A model generated the notes under the pieces. That model saw only the letters and a program-made list of their open reading frames with translations, was not told the DNA's origin and searched no databases. Source: Motacilla alba alba (taxonomy: Eukaryota > Chordata > Aves > Passeriformes > Motacillidae). From it: a stretch of DNA of 64,000 bases. A program made the position numbers and the translations under genes. This document shows positions 50,799-62,342 of this stretch, one piece after another (the stretch's first letter is position 1; each line of letters opens with the position of its first letter). The stretch lies in assembly GCF_015832195.1 (NCBI RefSeq), contig NC_052046.1, forward strand, positions 17,166,161-17,230,160. Reading direction: 5' to 3'.

Positions 50799-53700
50799 GG
50801 ATTAACTGAAGAGGAAAAATAAAAAACCAGCAAAACAGCAAACAGCCTTTCCTCTCTTCCCATGACAGGCCTGTAATTTGAATCCCCTGTGGTTAATCAA
50901 CCTTCTTTTGCTCTAAGAGAAGAAGCCAGATGGGCAGCGGGACAATGTCTCTCTTTGGTATGGCATTTGGTATCTAGCCTGGTACTCAAATGTGTAGGCA
51001 TTTTCCCTCCGCTCCTACTGCAGCTGAATGACTTTGCTGTGTTGATTTGAAATGACCTGACTAATCTCAACTTCCTCTAACAGTTTAATGAAATGTCAGA
51101 AGTTAACAATGTTCACAGAATTGAAAAAAGGCCATTCAAACAATTATGAAAGGGAACACATGGACAGCAGTTTTTAAACAGTTTTTGGGCTACTGGAAAT
51201 AATTCAATGAGCTTTAGCCAAGCTGCAGTACAAGCACACTTAGATGTGACCAAAAAAAAGCTGCATTTTTCATCTGCACTGTTTAATCTACTTCAGGATT
51301 ACAAAAAGGAGGTATATAAGAAAAGCTATAATTAGGTAAATTTGAAAAAAAAAGAGAGACCCTTCCTGCCCCTCTTGGATCTTCTGGTGTTTGGAAATAC
51401 AAACTACAGAGACACGGTTATGTGGCACTGGTTCCACCATCTGAAATTACAGCAGGCAGAAGTAGCAATGATCTGGCAGGTTGAGTCCTGCTCCTTTCCA
51501 AGAGTACTTTAACGGTGTTCTTAAGTGCAAAGGAATTGAATACACTGATCATGGTTCCAATCTCATAGAACTTCCTCTTTCAAGAGGAAAAAGCTAACAC
51601 TGTACGCCCCCATTAAGCACAGTAAAATGGGCTAAACCAAACAAATCAGTGCTTTGTCTATCACTAGTATTTTACTTCCTATTAAGAAGTTATGGAAAAA
51701 TCTCCTAAAATAGCATATTTTTTACTGAAAACAGCTCCCAGATTTTGTGACCTGCCCACAGGAATTATTTTTTGCTTCCAGCTGAAGGAAAGAGGGACAC
51801 TATCTTGTTGGTAGTAGTACCAATTATTGCCAAGCACTGATCCTTCTCCCATTATTATTTTTTCCTCAGGTAGGTATCTTCATATCTGTCATAAAGGTGA
51901 CAGATGTTTAGTGCAGTTGTCCTCTGAAGCATAACATCCTGTAAGGCACAAACACGTTTTCCAGACACTACTATCTCTCTCACCTCCCTCACTACCATTT
52001 TACTGCAGAATCTGGAGGCTGCAACATCAGTCTGGCTCCTGTACACAGGATTCTCTAGGACTTCCCATAGTGCAGACTGTACATCCTAGCTTTGACTGTC
52101 TCAGTATTCCAGGAAGTCTCTCCTCCTTCCCATCACAGCTCTGGCTGTGATGTAACTCAGTTACACTGCTGCTGCCTCTCAACTTTCCAGATATCTATAG
52201 ATGGGTGGATATAAAATTTGTTTAGTAAACTCTACAAAAGAGTTTAATCACCCTTAGGGCTGACTACATATCCGTGCAGACTCATTAACACTTGCCCAGA
52301 GTTGAGCACTCAAAGTTGGGAGATGCCAGGTTAGAGCAGTAATGGGGAACCAACTGCTCTGGCAACCTTCGGACTCTCAAGCTGACTCCCTATGGAAAAA
52401 AAGGTTCCATGAGCATGTAAAAAAAGACAACTCTTGTGCAGAAGCCTGGTGGAGAAGGGAGTTGCCTGAAGGTTGGGCAGGCAAGCTATCAACACGACAA
52501 AGAGTTCAGTGCTGCAACCATTATCTTAATGTATTTTTGCACAAGGCATTGGAAAGGCTGAACCTCTAAGAGAACAGGCAATGTTACATAAAATATCCTT
52601 CCCAAGACCCTCTGTTTACATGACTTAAATGTTTGAATCCCAAATGCTCATATTTGCTGCACAGGTCTTTTGAGCTACATGATTTAATACATCAGCATTA
52701 CATTGCCAATCCAGACGGAATGGGGAAAAATTATTTGTAGGAACAGATGCAGCTGTGAGAGAGTGGAAGAACAAAGGAAAAACTGAGAGCCAGTAAACAT
52801 AGGAGAAATTATGAAGACCACTAGAAGCTGGAAGGAAGAATCTGGGCCACAATAACTTTACAAAATGATGCTAGGCCATTACAGAGAAGGCAATGAGATT
52901 AGTGCAAACATATGGGGAAGGTAGTTCTTTCTCATGTCCTAAGAGATGATAGACTTATGAGCCATAGCATCTGTCCTTGTCTTCAGAAAATAATTCTGTT
53001 CATCACAACACTCCCACTGAAAAACTAATCCCTTGGCATCAGTGCTCAAAGTGTGTAATAACCTACAGACGTGTCCACAAATTCACCACACAGGCATGTC
53101 CACAACTGCTCTTGGAGCTTCCTGGGAATTCCCCTGGCTATTTCTGCTTTGGCAATGTCTGAAGGTCATGCTGGGTTAACGCCTTATGTATCCTGAGATC
53201 TGGATTTTAGCATGATGGTATCAGCACAGAGGATTGACTGCAGCTGCTCAAACCTCATGCAACAAAAATTTCAGTTTGCATCACTGAATTATCACATAAA
53301 ATGGGTGGCTGGATTGTCAGAGTGCAATGAGTTAGGGATGGTGCCAAACAAGGAGCCTGGTACTGTTAGGTAGAAAATTAGATTCTTAGTCAATGCCCAG
53401 AGCCAGAAGTGTTTCACCTCACAGCTTGCTTCAGCAAAGTTCAAGTGTAAAGACATAGTTCAGTATTTCCAGCAGGAATTGTTTTTCTTCTGTAACAAGG
53501 TAATAAATGACATCTCACAATACAAGACTGGGTCAATATATTACCTTCTTTGCTTTGCTAAACCACATGATGATATCCTGGAACATAGCATCTAAGGAAG
53601 TGAAATTAGCTGGCCATCACTGCAGATGAAGTGTGTGCTTGTAACTACATTTTGTACTTGCACAAAAAAAGACAGTGCAATCTACCTCTGGTGTTTTAGG

Positions 53701-55169
53701 GCATTTAAGTTTCCATTAAACTTTAAGATATTATTTAACTCAGGATGCTGACAAAGAAGAGAATCCCTAAAAATGCCAATCTACTTACACACTCCTGACC
53801 TGCTTCTTATGCTTGTGAAAATCTCAAATGCATGCAGTAAAATTAAAAAATACATTCTTATAAGAAAGTGTGCTTCAGGAGATGACAGTGTAATGAAATA
53901 TTTGCTATCACTCTAATGCTTACCAGTTTGTAATTCAAATCAAAGGTTTTACAGGCTTGTATAAATAAACAGTGCAGCAAGAATCTATCTCTGTAACACA
54001 GAGCTAAAAGTGTCTTCTATAAATGTCCTGAATAATTTCCTTCTAAATTTTAACTCAGTCATTGTACATGGTATAACTGAAAAGAGATAAGATACAAGAT
54101 GCAATGACGACACCTCACCAAGAATTCTGACTTTCTAGGAATTTCTGTTGACTACTAGATCCTAACAGAATTTAATTCCGCTAAAATCAATGGGTATTTT
54201 ACCATCAGCTTCAATGACAAGGATATAAATAAAGGAATCATATTCAAATGGAACATGGAAGGATATAATAAAATTTAATTACTTGCACTGATCAGGGTTT
54301 GTACCTAAATTAAGCACTGAACCTACAATAAATAAGCACAAGAGCTTAATGTGAACAAGCCAACAATGCTAGGAAATCTGTGTATTTTGTCCTTTCCTTT
54401 TGGTTTTCAAGTACTTCTCTTGTAAGAGTCTACACAGAAGAAAATGACCAGGATGGGGCAGACAGATCTCTGTAATACAGAATAGATGATGGATGTATTC
54501 TCCAATTCTGATTTAAAAACACAGAAAGTTTCACAAGAAAAGAACAACCAGAAATAATCACTGTGTTCTGCAGATAGTATTCCAAACCCATATAATCTTG
54601 TATTTCATACAAATCAAAGGATATTTAGGAAAGTGAGTATCCTTTACACAGTTTGAGGAGCATAAGTAAAACAAATAGATTTACATTATCACTAAAAGAA
54701 ATTCACACAATTTTCCAGAGAAGCATGATAATAACCTAGGTTATGTTTTTCACTGTCTTTCTGATGAAAATATGAACGCTTATCCTGCAATGTAATTATC
54801 TTTCCCAACTCCTACCTCACAAATATTGCACCACTCCAAATTTTTTCTTCTTTTACTTACTTTGGAATTTAGTATTGCTCAGAGGTCTCTTTCAATTATT
54901 CTACATTTGTTGATTATTTTAATGCACTGAAAATCTGCACAAAGAGGAGTTTCTACTCTCTCTCCAACCACAAAAATGACATTCCACTAGTGTCTGGCAA
55001 CTTAATTACTGCATGTTTTGGGTTGAAACACAGAGTTACAGCAGGCAGATGAAGGAAGGTATCTATGTGCTTATGCATGTACACCCTCTTAATTCATAAA
55101 CAAGAAGTTAAAAAAAACCAACTCCACAACAAAATCTTCCCAGATTCTTGCAGCTTCTGTTAAAATTAT

Positions 55170-55535
55170 TTAAAACTTAAATTCTTTCACTTCATCCATT
55201 CTGAAGACTGCTGGCTTTTTCTCTCTGCTCACATCCAGAAGGTCTAGAGTAATATAGTGGGGAAGTGAGAGACCACCAGAGGAAGACCCTACAAGGGCAG
55301 GCCTGTGATGAACAAATGCTGTGTACACCATGCATCCATAAAAACCACATGCAACTCCTGACAAGACAACTTCACAGCACATAATAGCCCAGTAACAGAG
55401 TTGAACTGAGGTCAAGCCCAGAATTACTGATTTTAATTGTCTTCTTCTTATTTTTTTTATCCTCCTGGCTTTTTTGTATTGTAAGATCACAAATAAGTTG
55501 TGTACATATTGGTTCTGAATAAAACACTGAAACAT
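55170..55535 (-). CDS. Uncharacterised 121-codon ORF with a hydrophobic segment (doubtful)
   Basis: An ATG-to-stop ORF just downstream of the SLC38A9 terminal exon, on the same strand. A basic stretch (KKARRIKKIRRRQLK, about residues 21-35) precedes a hydrophobic, cysteine-rich segment (about residues 44-75, including CYWAIMCCEVVLSGVACGFYG). A charged C-terminal tail ends in KEFKF. The layout resembles a small membrane protein, and I can place it in no family. The likely SLC38A9 poly(A) signal lies immediately before its start, so it may be a separate exon, a longer 3' UTR, or chance. No promoter or splice partner is evident. Confidence 0.25.
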   Translation of the reverse strand: MFQCFIQNQYVHNLFVILQYKKARRIKKIRRRQLKSVILGLTSVQLCYWAIMCCEVVLSGVACGFYGCMVYTAFVHHRPALVGSSSGGLSLPHYITLDLLDVSREKKPAVFRMDEVKEFKF

Positions 55536-56140
55536 GAGTTTATTGTTTCTCGTTGTTGGAATTTCCTAGAGGAAAAATATTGCCAAAACAATTTAATAGT
55601 GTATTCAAAATTAAGAGTGCATTTTGACCCAAGTGACTATAAATTAACCTAAAAAAAAAAGAAGAAAGACAATAAATTCTTCATTTCCCAAACAAATCAG
55701 GAAAATAACTGCAACAAAAGAGCATTTCAAAGAGTCACTGAACAATACTGAGAAAGCATGTCTGCTAATCAAGGTAAGGACAGTTCATTTGGACGAAAAA
55801 CTTCCACAGCTTGAGGCTGGAAGCTTTGTATTTGGAGAAATGTGCTGTAAAATACTAAAATATTCGAACATTGCTAGTTTTTTATATACCTTCAACAAAA
55901 CCAGGAAAACTGTATCACTCAAATGCAAACCATTTTACTTCTCATAAGACTGTGATTTCAGAGAAGCAAGACATGTTTCCTGTAAAGCACTTGAATGATG
56001 TGTTTCAAATTTGTTTCAAAGGTGAAGCTTTTCCCAAGATCCTCACATTGAGGACAGTCCTCATGCCTCACAGTGTTGCTCAAGGCTGTTGCCAAATATC
56101 GCAGTACCAATTGTGACAACCACGGGAGAAAGGGGAGTTT
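55520..56140 (-). other. SLC38A9: Probable SLC38A9 3' untranslated region
   Basis: The non-coding stretch between the stop codon ending at 56141 and the candidate poly(A) signal. Its extent is inferred from the signal position and is not proven. Confidence 0.5.
55539..55544 (-). terminator. SLC38A9: Candidate poly(A) signal of SLC38A9
   Basis: AATAAA on the minus strand, about 600 nt after the SLC38A9 stop codon, followed by T/G-rich CAGTGTTTTATT. It is the first canonical hexamer I find downstream of the stop. Cleavage would be expected near 55515-55525. Confidence 0.55.
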
Positions 56141-56306
56141 TCACAATAGGAATTGTGCAATCAGATTAGCCAGTCCAAGGAGGATAATAAAGATGTGAAT
56201 AATCAGTGCAGGCCACGTCAGCTGCCCAGCACGGTGCAGGGAGATCATGTAGATGAGTGATGGATACACGAACACAAAGGCCAGACCACATGTTGCTCCA
56301 GAGTAT
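56141..56306 (-). CDS. SLC38A9: SLC38A9 terminal coding exon
   Basis: The last coding exon of the lysosomal amino-acid transporter-like protein that senses arginine and signals through Rag GTPases and Ragulator to mTORC1. Acceptor CTTTCCTCAG precedes 56306. The first base completes Arg, followed by [20 protein letters not shown], a polar linker [11 protein letters not shown], and a final hydrophobic helix ending LIAQFLL and stop. This matches the human C-terminus (SGAACGLAFVFIYPSLIYI and an ending LIVQFFM). It covers the last two membrane segments of the 11-helix fold. A T/A-rich pyrimidine tract precedes the acceptor. The junction with 58160 is in frame (AG plus A). Confidence 0.95.
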
Positions 56307-57024
56307 CTGAGGAAAGGGAGGGAAGAGGGGAAGAAAAAAAAAAAAAGAATGAATGCTTTGCATTTATTCTTATTTCTTATTGTCATTTCCCCCTGCCAAA
56401 CCAATGAACAATCTGGATGAATACTGACTATCTGCAATCGCGAAACATCAATTTCTGTTCCTTACTGAGCTCTACCTCTTTCACTAGCACCTAATAACCA
56501 CTCTCTATGTTGTTCAGCCCCCTGCTTACTTGTACCTGCACTCTGACATGGCTCTGTCCTTTCAGTCACACCCTGTGATACTGTTTGGAACCAAATCCCT
56601 TACTTAAGACTTGATGTTTTTACTTTCTTTGGGGAAATTTGTCAATATGCAACAGAAAGAGAATGGACAGGGCATCCTCTGTTACACATCCTTTACTGTC
56701 AGAATTGCAAACCTCATTGCACTCCAGCCATCTGAGAACACAGATTAAAGCATTTAAATATAGAAATGTTCCTGAATCTACAATTCTTATTTTAATTTAT
56801 TTAATGAACTTCCAGGAAATAATTCTTCAGACCTAAAAGGAACAACATGCCCTTCTGGTAACATGATCAACCACAGCAAGGGAAACATTTAACTGTTCTT
56901 TTTCTAACCTAACCCTTGCTTACAAAAATGTTTGTATTATTTTCACCTACCAAGGAGCCAAATGTTATTAAGTAACAACATATTTTGTTTCAAATATTTG
57001 AACATTTCTTTCCAAGGAACGATC

Positions 57025-57054
57025 AGTCTAACTTGCAAACACACAAGTTAGACT
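57025..57054. repeat. 11-bp perfect inverted repeat, 8-nt spacer
   Basis: AGTCTAACTTG (57025-57035) pairs exactly with CAAGTTAGACT (57044-57054). It lies in the last SLC38A9 intron about 120 bp before a CR1 fragment. Confidence 0.85.
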
Positions 57055-57174
57055 ATATAAAGACAATTTATCTGCTGGAAATCCACTGTTCAACATGTTT
57101 AGTTAATATGCACAATATAGAGACATCAGAAGAGGTAAGCACCTATTTGCAAACAGAGATATGTATTGCACAAC

Positions 57175-57405
57175 CTTTAACCAAATTAGGTATCAGGAAG
57201 AAATTCTCTCCTGTCAGGGTGCTGAGACTTTGGAACAGGTTACCCAGGAAAGCTGTGGATGTCATATCCCTGGAAATGTTCAAGGCCGGATAGGATGGGA
57301 CTCTGAGCAACCTGGTCTAGCAGCAGGTGTTCCTTGCCCATGGCAGGAGGTTGGAACTAGATGATCTTCAAGGTCCCTTCCAACCTTAAGGTCTATTCTA
57401 TCATT
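57175..57405 (+). mobile_element. CR1 LINE 3' fragment
   Basis: In plus orientation: AGGAAGAAATTCTCTCC, GGAACAGGTTACCCAGGAAA, GAGCAACCTGGTCTAG, CCATGGCAGGAGGTTGGAAC, GATCTTCAAGGTCCCTTCCA and a terminal TCTATTCTATCATTCC. These are the canonical last ~230 bp of CR1. The copy is antisense to SLC38A9 and 5'-truncated. Confidence 0.94.
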
Positions 57406-58159
57406 CCAAGAGTCTATGATGACAATTTACTTGACCATCTCTATTACTGGAATACAAAAAAAATTACTACAAGGAGAGACAGAAGTAAAAGAGGAAATGG
57501 GAAAAACCCTCAAAGATCAGCCACTGAGCAAAAGTAAGTTATTTTGCTACTTTGGTCAGATGCAAACCTGTCATTCTGGTTTTATAATTGCAGATTTTGG
57601 TATTTTTAAACACCTCCCTCTCCTGGTTGCTTTAGGAAAGATGCAAACCAAGAATAAATGACAATGCATATAAATACGCTGACGTCAACACAGTAGAGTC
57701 CTTATTATTTCCCCTAATATTTTCTAATTATAGAAATCCTAGCTTTTCATCAAAATAGTATATTTAAGATATCACTTAGAGGCACTTAGAAGCACGTGCT
57801 TTCTTGGATTTTTATTATGGACCTTCAATCCACATTCAAATGCTCTTAATACAAAACACAAACTTGAGAGAAGAGCACAATAACAAAGCAACTTTTCTTC
57901 TGGCACCACATTCTTTTACGAGTAGAATTACAAGGTCCAAAGGTACAGCTCCAGTAAAAGTCAACCACCTCAGACACAGAGGCAGAATAACAGATGTCCG
58001 AACTTTGTCAGCTGACTGTTTACACACCAAATCATTATTTACAACTTAAGAAGGCACAAGCTACACAAAATATAAAGGTACAATTATTAGCACTCCTTTT
58101 CAACATCAAGACACAAACGTAGTAACACCTCAGGGAAGCTCGCTGCAAGCAACACTCAC

Positions 58160-58249
58160 CTTATGATACCTCCTATATTTGGATAAAATCTTGCCATTGC
58201 TACTCCAGCTCCTACAATGGCTAGGTTCAGGATAAGCACATGGAAAAGG
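58160..58249 (-). CDS. SLC38A9: SLC38A9 penultimate coding exon
   Basis: A 90-nt exon: one base, 29 codons, then two bases. It encodes [20 protein letters not shown] followed by FYPNIGGII, a membrane helix and the turn that precedes the [10 protein letters not shown] helix of the next exon. Acceptor TTTCCTGTAG precedes 58249 and donor AAG|GTGAGT follows 58160. It closely matches human SLC38A9 ([29 protein letters not shown]). The preceding exon should encode the YPLLGYLARVQ-like segment; I could not find it before the right edge. The protein is therefore represented only by about its last 85 residues of some 560. Confidence 0.95.
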
Positions 58250-59115
58250 CTACAGGAAAGTGAGGAAAGAGTGTTAAAATCTGTTATATTTATTACAAAA
58301 TACCACCACTGTCCTTCATTTACTCTAATATTTAACTGGTACATGGATGGTGTTTTCATTTGCATGACTCACTCTATTAAAGCTAATTGATTTCACAGCA
58401 AACATGTCATCTACTGAATATTCAGAGTGCCAATTTCTAAATATCTAGTATTTTGACTCAAAATATTCTTAAGGAATAAGACTGTGTAATTTGGCAATTC
58501 TTACGAAAAACATCATACATGGTACTCAGCACTCAAGTATTTCAGATGGACATTCAAATACCAAAGAAACAATACTGTATAACTTAATTCCCACAAGAAA
58601 GAATTAGCTTGTTCACAGAATGATCTGAATTGCTCAAAGTGAACTAATGGAAACCAGAAGAAAGGCAAAGACGCATCAAGTGGAAAACATTACAAACACT
58701 ATTAAAATTTGAACTCTATTGCATTTTGATAGAGGACAAACATTTAAAATGTTGGATGTCTTACAGTATATGAACTGTAATGAACTTCTTTGCTCCTGCC
58801 CTATTTATGCTGGATTTTTTTGCTATATTTGTTTTTACAAATAATTTCCTGTTGCTTTCCTTTTGCATTAAGGATGAGAAAAACAGAGATTTTCTGTTCT
58901 GTGAAAACAGCTTTTACTGCATCAGAAAAATTCGGTGCAGTTATGCACAGAGCTGAGACTCAGGAAAGTATCACTTTTCTTTCGGGAATGTGAAATGTTG
59001 GCATATTTTAGCGTAAGGTAAAGTCAGGAAATAGAATAAAAACCTGTGATATTTTGGTCACACAGCTGTTTCTATGAAGGGAAAAAAGAATTCTCACAGA
59101 GGAAACATACATACA

Positions 59116-59177
59116 CTTACAGGTTTTGTTTATTCTTCTGGAGGATATGATTTCCTAAAATATACAAAACCTGTAAG
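59116..59177. repeat. 14-bp perfect inverted repeat, 34-nt spacer
   Basis: CTTACAGGTTTTGT (59116-59129) is the exact reverse complement of ACAAAACCTGTAAG (59164-59177). It may be the ends of a small decayed element or a stem in the SLC38A9 intron RNA. Confidence 0.85.
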
Positions 59178-62100
59178 CCAAGGCTAATTTTTTCTTCACT
59201 GTAGAAAGTATGTGTATTATGGAGGATGTAAATAGCTAACAAACTTTTAAAAAGTGACAGCTTCCATGGCTGTGGCTGAAAGGCTACCTGCCAGTTTCCA
59301 AATTAGGAAGAAAGATTAAAGACATAGAATATTCTCATTAAAGCTCAGGGAGATGAAGGCAATTAAAACACAAAGAAATAATTTAAGCTATGGACTGTTT
59401 TTAACCTTCAATCTTTAAAATTTATTTCAAAAAGACAAAAAAAATTCTTCAATTTTGTACATGACATTTTAACAGTGGTACAAGAGGGATACCTTAGAGA
59501 TCAACAATTGCAGTGAGACTACAGCAGCTGTATAAGTTTAAAAAAAACATAACTGGATATAAATCTGGTAAGACCCCATGAACAAAAAATAAAATCCCAA
59601 GAATCAGACTTCTTAGGCACCAAATGTGTACACCTTCTCTAATACTGCTAAGGAAAGCCTGACCTTTTCACAAAAAAGTGTCTGCCATTAAAAACAACTT
59701 CCTCTCTCCCTACACAAGGCAGATCACAAATCTTACTATCACACAATTGAAGCAGAAAGCTTATGGACATACAAAATGACAGTACTTCTTCCATTCTCTT
59801 TTCGCTGAGATTATTTTCTTAGCAAGAGGGACTAAAACCAGTGCAGGCTTACTAATTCAAAATGCAAATTTGTGTCAGTTCAGAGTATTTTAGCAGAAAA
59901 CCTGAAAAATCTCTGAAGTATTTTATTCTGGCATGCTTTGAAGATGTGATTTTGTTGTTCAAAGTTGCTGTTTTAAAAACAATTACTTCTAGATTCATTT
60001 AAAATTTGAAAGCAAATAGGGGTGTCTGTATCTTTGGTGTGAAATGAAACATTTTTCAATTTCTTGATCTGGGAAAGGATTATTGGGTTGAGGACGGACA
60101 ACGTGTTCTGGCTCAATTAAAAACAATGGTCCTCAAATGCTGAAGTCTCCAAAGCAATTCAGTACTTGTAGAATAGTGCTTTGCAGTTTTCATTATCAAG
60201 ATTAATCAGATTCCTCAAGAACAGTATCAAAATCAAAAGGTCTGAAAAGGCTTTGCACCTATCTGTTTCAATGTGAAAGATTACACTGCATTCCTCCCCT
60301 GGAATGTCCTTGCTCCTTTCTTTACCTTTTGAAACAGCCTGAGTTGTAACTATGACAGTGGACAACAGGTATTTAACTAGCAAACCCTTTCTTTTACCTA
60401 GGTACATAGTCACAGCTCAGCTCAGCTCATCTCCAGGATGGGGAAAAAGTCTCGATTTTGATGGAGAGAAAGGCATTACCATTTACGAAAAAAACCCTAC
60501 CCTTCTGAATAAAGGAAAACATGATACCTAGGGATGTAAGTAGCTACATTGTTTGAGACAGTACTTTTCTTAAGACTCTAGAGCTCCATGCAGCTGTGTT
60601 CCAGACAGAACAAGCATTTCTCATAGCCTGTGACATTTTAGTAAGTTCTGAATTGCTCAGGTTTAGCTTGACACTGGCTTACAGTAAAATTAATGCTCAC
60701 AACACACTGCAAAAGGACAGTCAGGAAAACAGCATTTGGAGGCAGGGGAAATAAACCACACCACTGCTTATTGCAATTATACGAAGAAAAGTATTTAGAG
60801 GACATTAGAGATTAGAAAAGATTTGGCCTGTTTGTGCTTAATCACCCTAGTCACATACAGGTGTTTTCTAAGTGGTGTAACTTTCTTCATCATGGCCAAT
60901 GGCAGCAGAGCTGGGTGGCCCATGCCAGGGCTGGACTGTCAGCCTGGGCAGCCTGATTAGGGCTACTGTTCTGAGGCACAGGTTGGGTTGCCTGAGGGAG
61001 GCTGTAATTCATAGAGGAAGCACACCCATGGCAAGTCTTTTATACACTGTCCTCAGTCTCCATACTCTCAGCTGGGCTGATGAAGAGTCTAGCTCTTTTC
61101 TATAAAGGGAATCAATCACTGTTCACCTACAAAAATCCTGAAATCCCACAAAAATGGTAACGGAAAGAAGGAAAAAAGATTAGAAGAAAATGCAAGCTTT
61201 CCCCTAAGTCTTGCTTTTATCTCTCCTGGCAAAGTTAACCTTTAAAATTGACAGAGTGGAGAAACAACCTTGTATCCCAGAAGATCATTAAAGGGCTTGC
61301 TCCATAAAGTTCTCTCCCACTGAAGTGGTAGCCACACTTAAGTCACTGAACAGCAGTGACCATATATATCTAATTAACTTTGGCATCCTCAAAGTAAGAA
61401 TCGTGTCAAAACCAGTGAAACCAAATCCTAGCACAGGGGAAATTTAAAGACAGAAACTGATTTTAAATCTCCTCAAATTTTAAGTTCTCTCAGAAGTTCA
61501 AGATTCAGCATGGTGTTCACAGGATGAACACACACAATAAAGGAAACTGGAAAGCAAGAAAAGAAGAAAATCAGGATCACCCAAGTAAGAATTTTTGAGA
61601 GGTTTCTGTATCTAAAAATGTATTTTCTTCCTGGAAATCTCACTCAAGTGACATTGGTCAAAAGACAATGAATCACAACCTTTAAGAGAAGCTAGGCAGA
61701 AGTAAGATGATAAGCAGACGAGCAAACATGCATGCAAACAGAAGAAAGGTATTTCATTGCATAAGAAGACACACGTCTGTGGGAGAAATGGCAGGTCTGC
61801 TGGGCTACCATGGAGTAAAGGGATAACAATCATTAAGGAAAGCCAAGTGATTTTTGTCTATCAGCCAATTTAACCTCTCAGAACAGGAAAGATATTAAAA
61901 AGTTTTAAAAAATCATCATCTGATGATGACTATTTAAAGCGCTTGATGCACACCATATAAATAATCAAGGGAATCTCTGTTACAAATATTACTGTAGCAA
62001 AGAGTCAGTAACAATTTAAAAAGTTGGCTTTCTGTACATATAAGAAGATCCAGAGTCAAGCAAGAAACGGCAGATAAAGCACATGCATCTGGCCCTAAAT

Positions 62101-62342
62101 CAGCTGTTAAATGACGCCATTACAAACATATCTCATTTTAGGAAAGAAAGCAATTACCCAATACACAAAATTTTGGCCTTCCTTAACAACACCAGGGAGA
62201 GCAGAGAGAATGAACAGTTCCTTGGGTTTTGTCCCAGTACATCACTTTCTTTTGTAATCCATTTACTAGCATACATTTTGCAAAATAAAAGAAGGAATTA
62301 GGATGTCTTCTCTCATTTCTACATCTGTTGTAGGAAGTAGAG

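Larger units (their letters stand above)
45422..55149. other. Intergenic DNA, no gene recognised (right part)
   Basis: About 9.7 kb with scattered short ORFs and no recognised protein, RNA gene or intact element. Simple repeats are a T-rich tract at 45896-45922 and the (GAAAAA)n array at 50671-50798. Confidence 0.65.
56307..58159 (-). other. SLC38A9: SLC38A9 last intron
   Basis: About 1.85 kb bounded by a consensus GTGAGT donor and TTTCCTCAG acceptor. It contains an 11-bp inverted repeat (57025-57054) and a CR1 fragment (57175-57405). Confidence 0.9.

Noticed and set aside
50411..50863. 150-codon poly-Phe ORF and the opposing poly-Lys ORF
   Set aside because: Both are translations of the (GAAAAA)n array.
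59100..59177. Possible SLC38A9 exon ending at an ACCT|GTAAGTG donor
   Set aside because: The donor-like string is one arm of an inverted repeat. The upstream translation does not resemble the expected SLC38A9 segment, and no fitting acceptor was seen.
60681..60730. Possible 24-nt micro-exon between TTTTGCAG and GTAAGC on the minus strand
   Set aside because: The encoded residues do not match SLC38A9 and the splice motifs alone occur often by chance.
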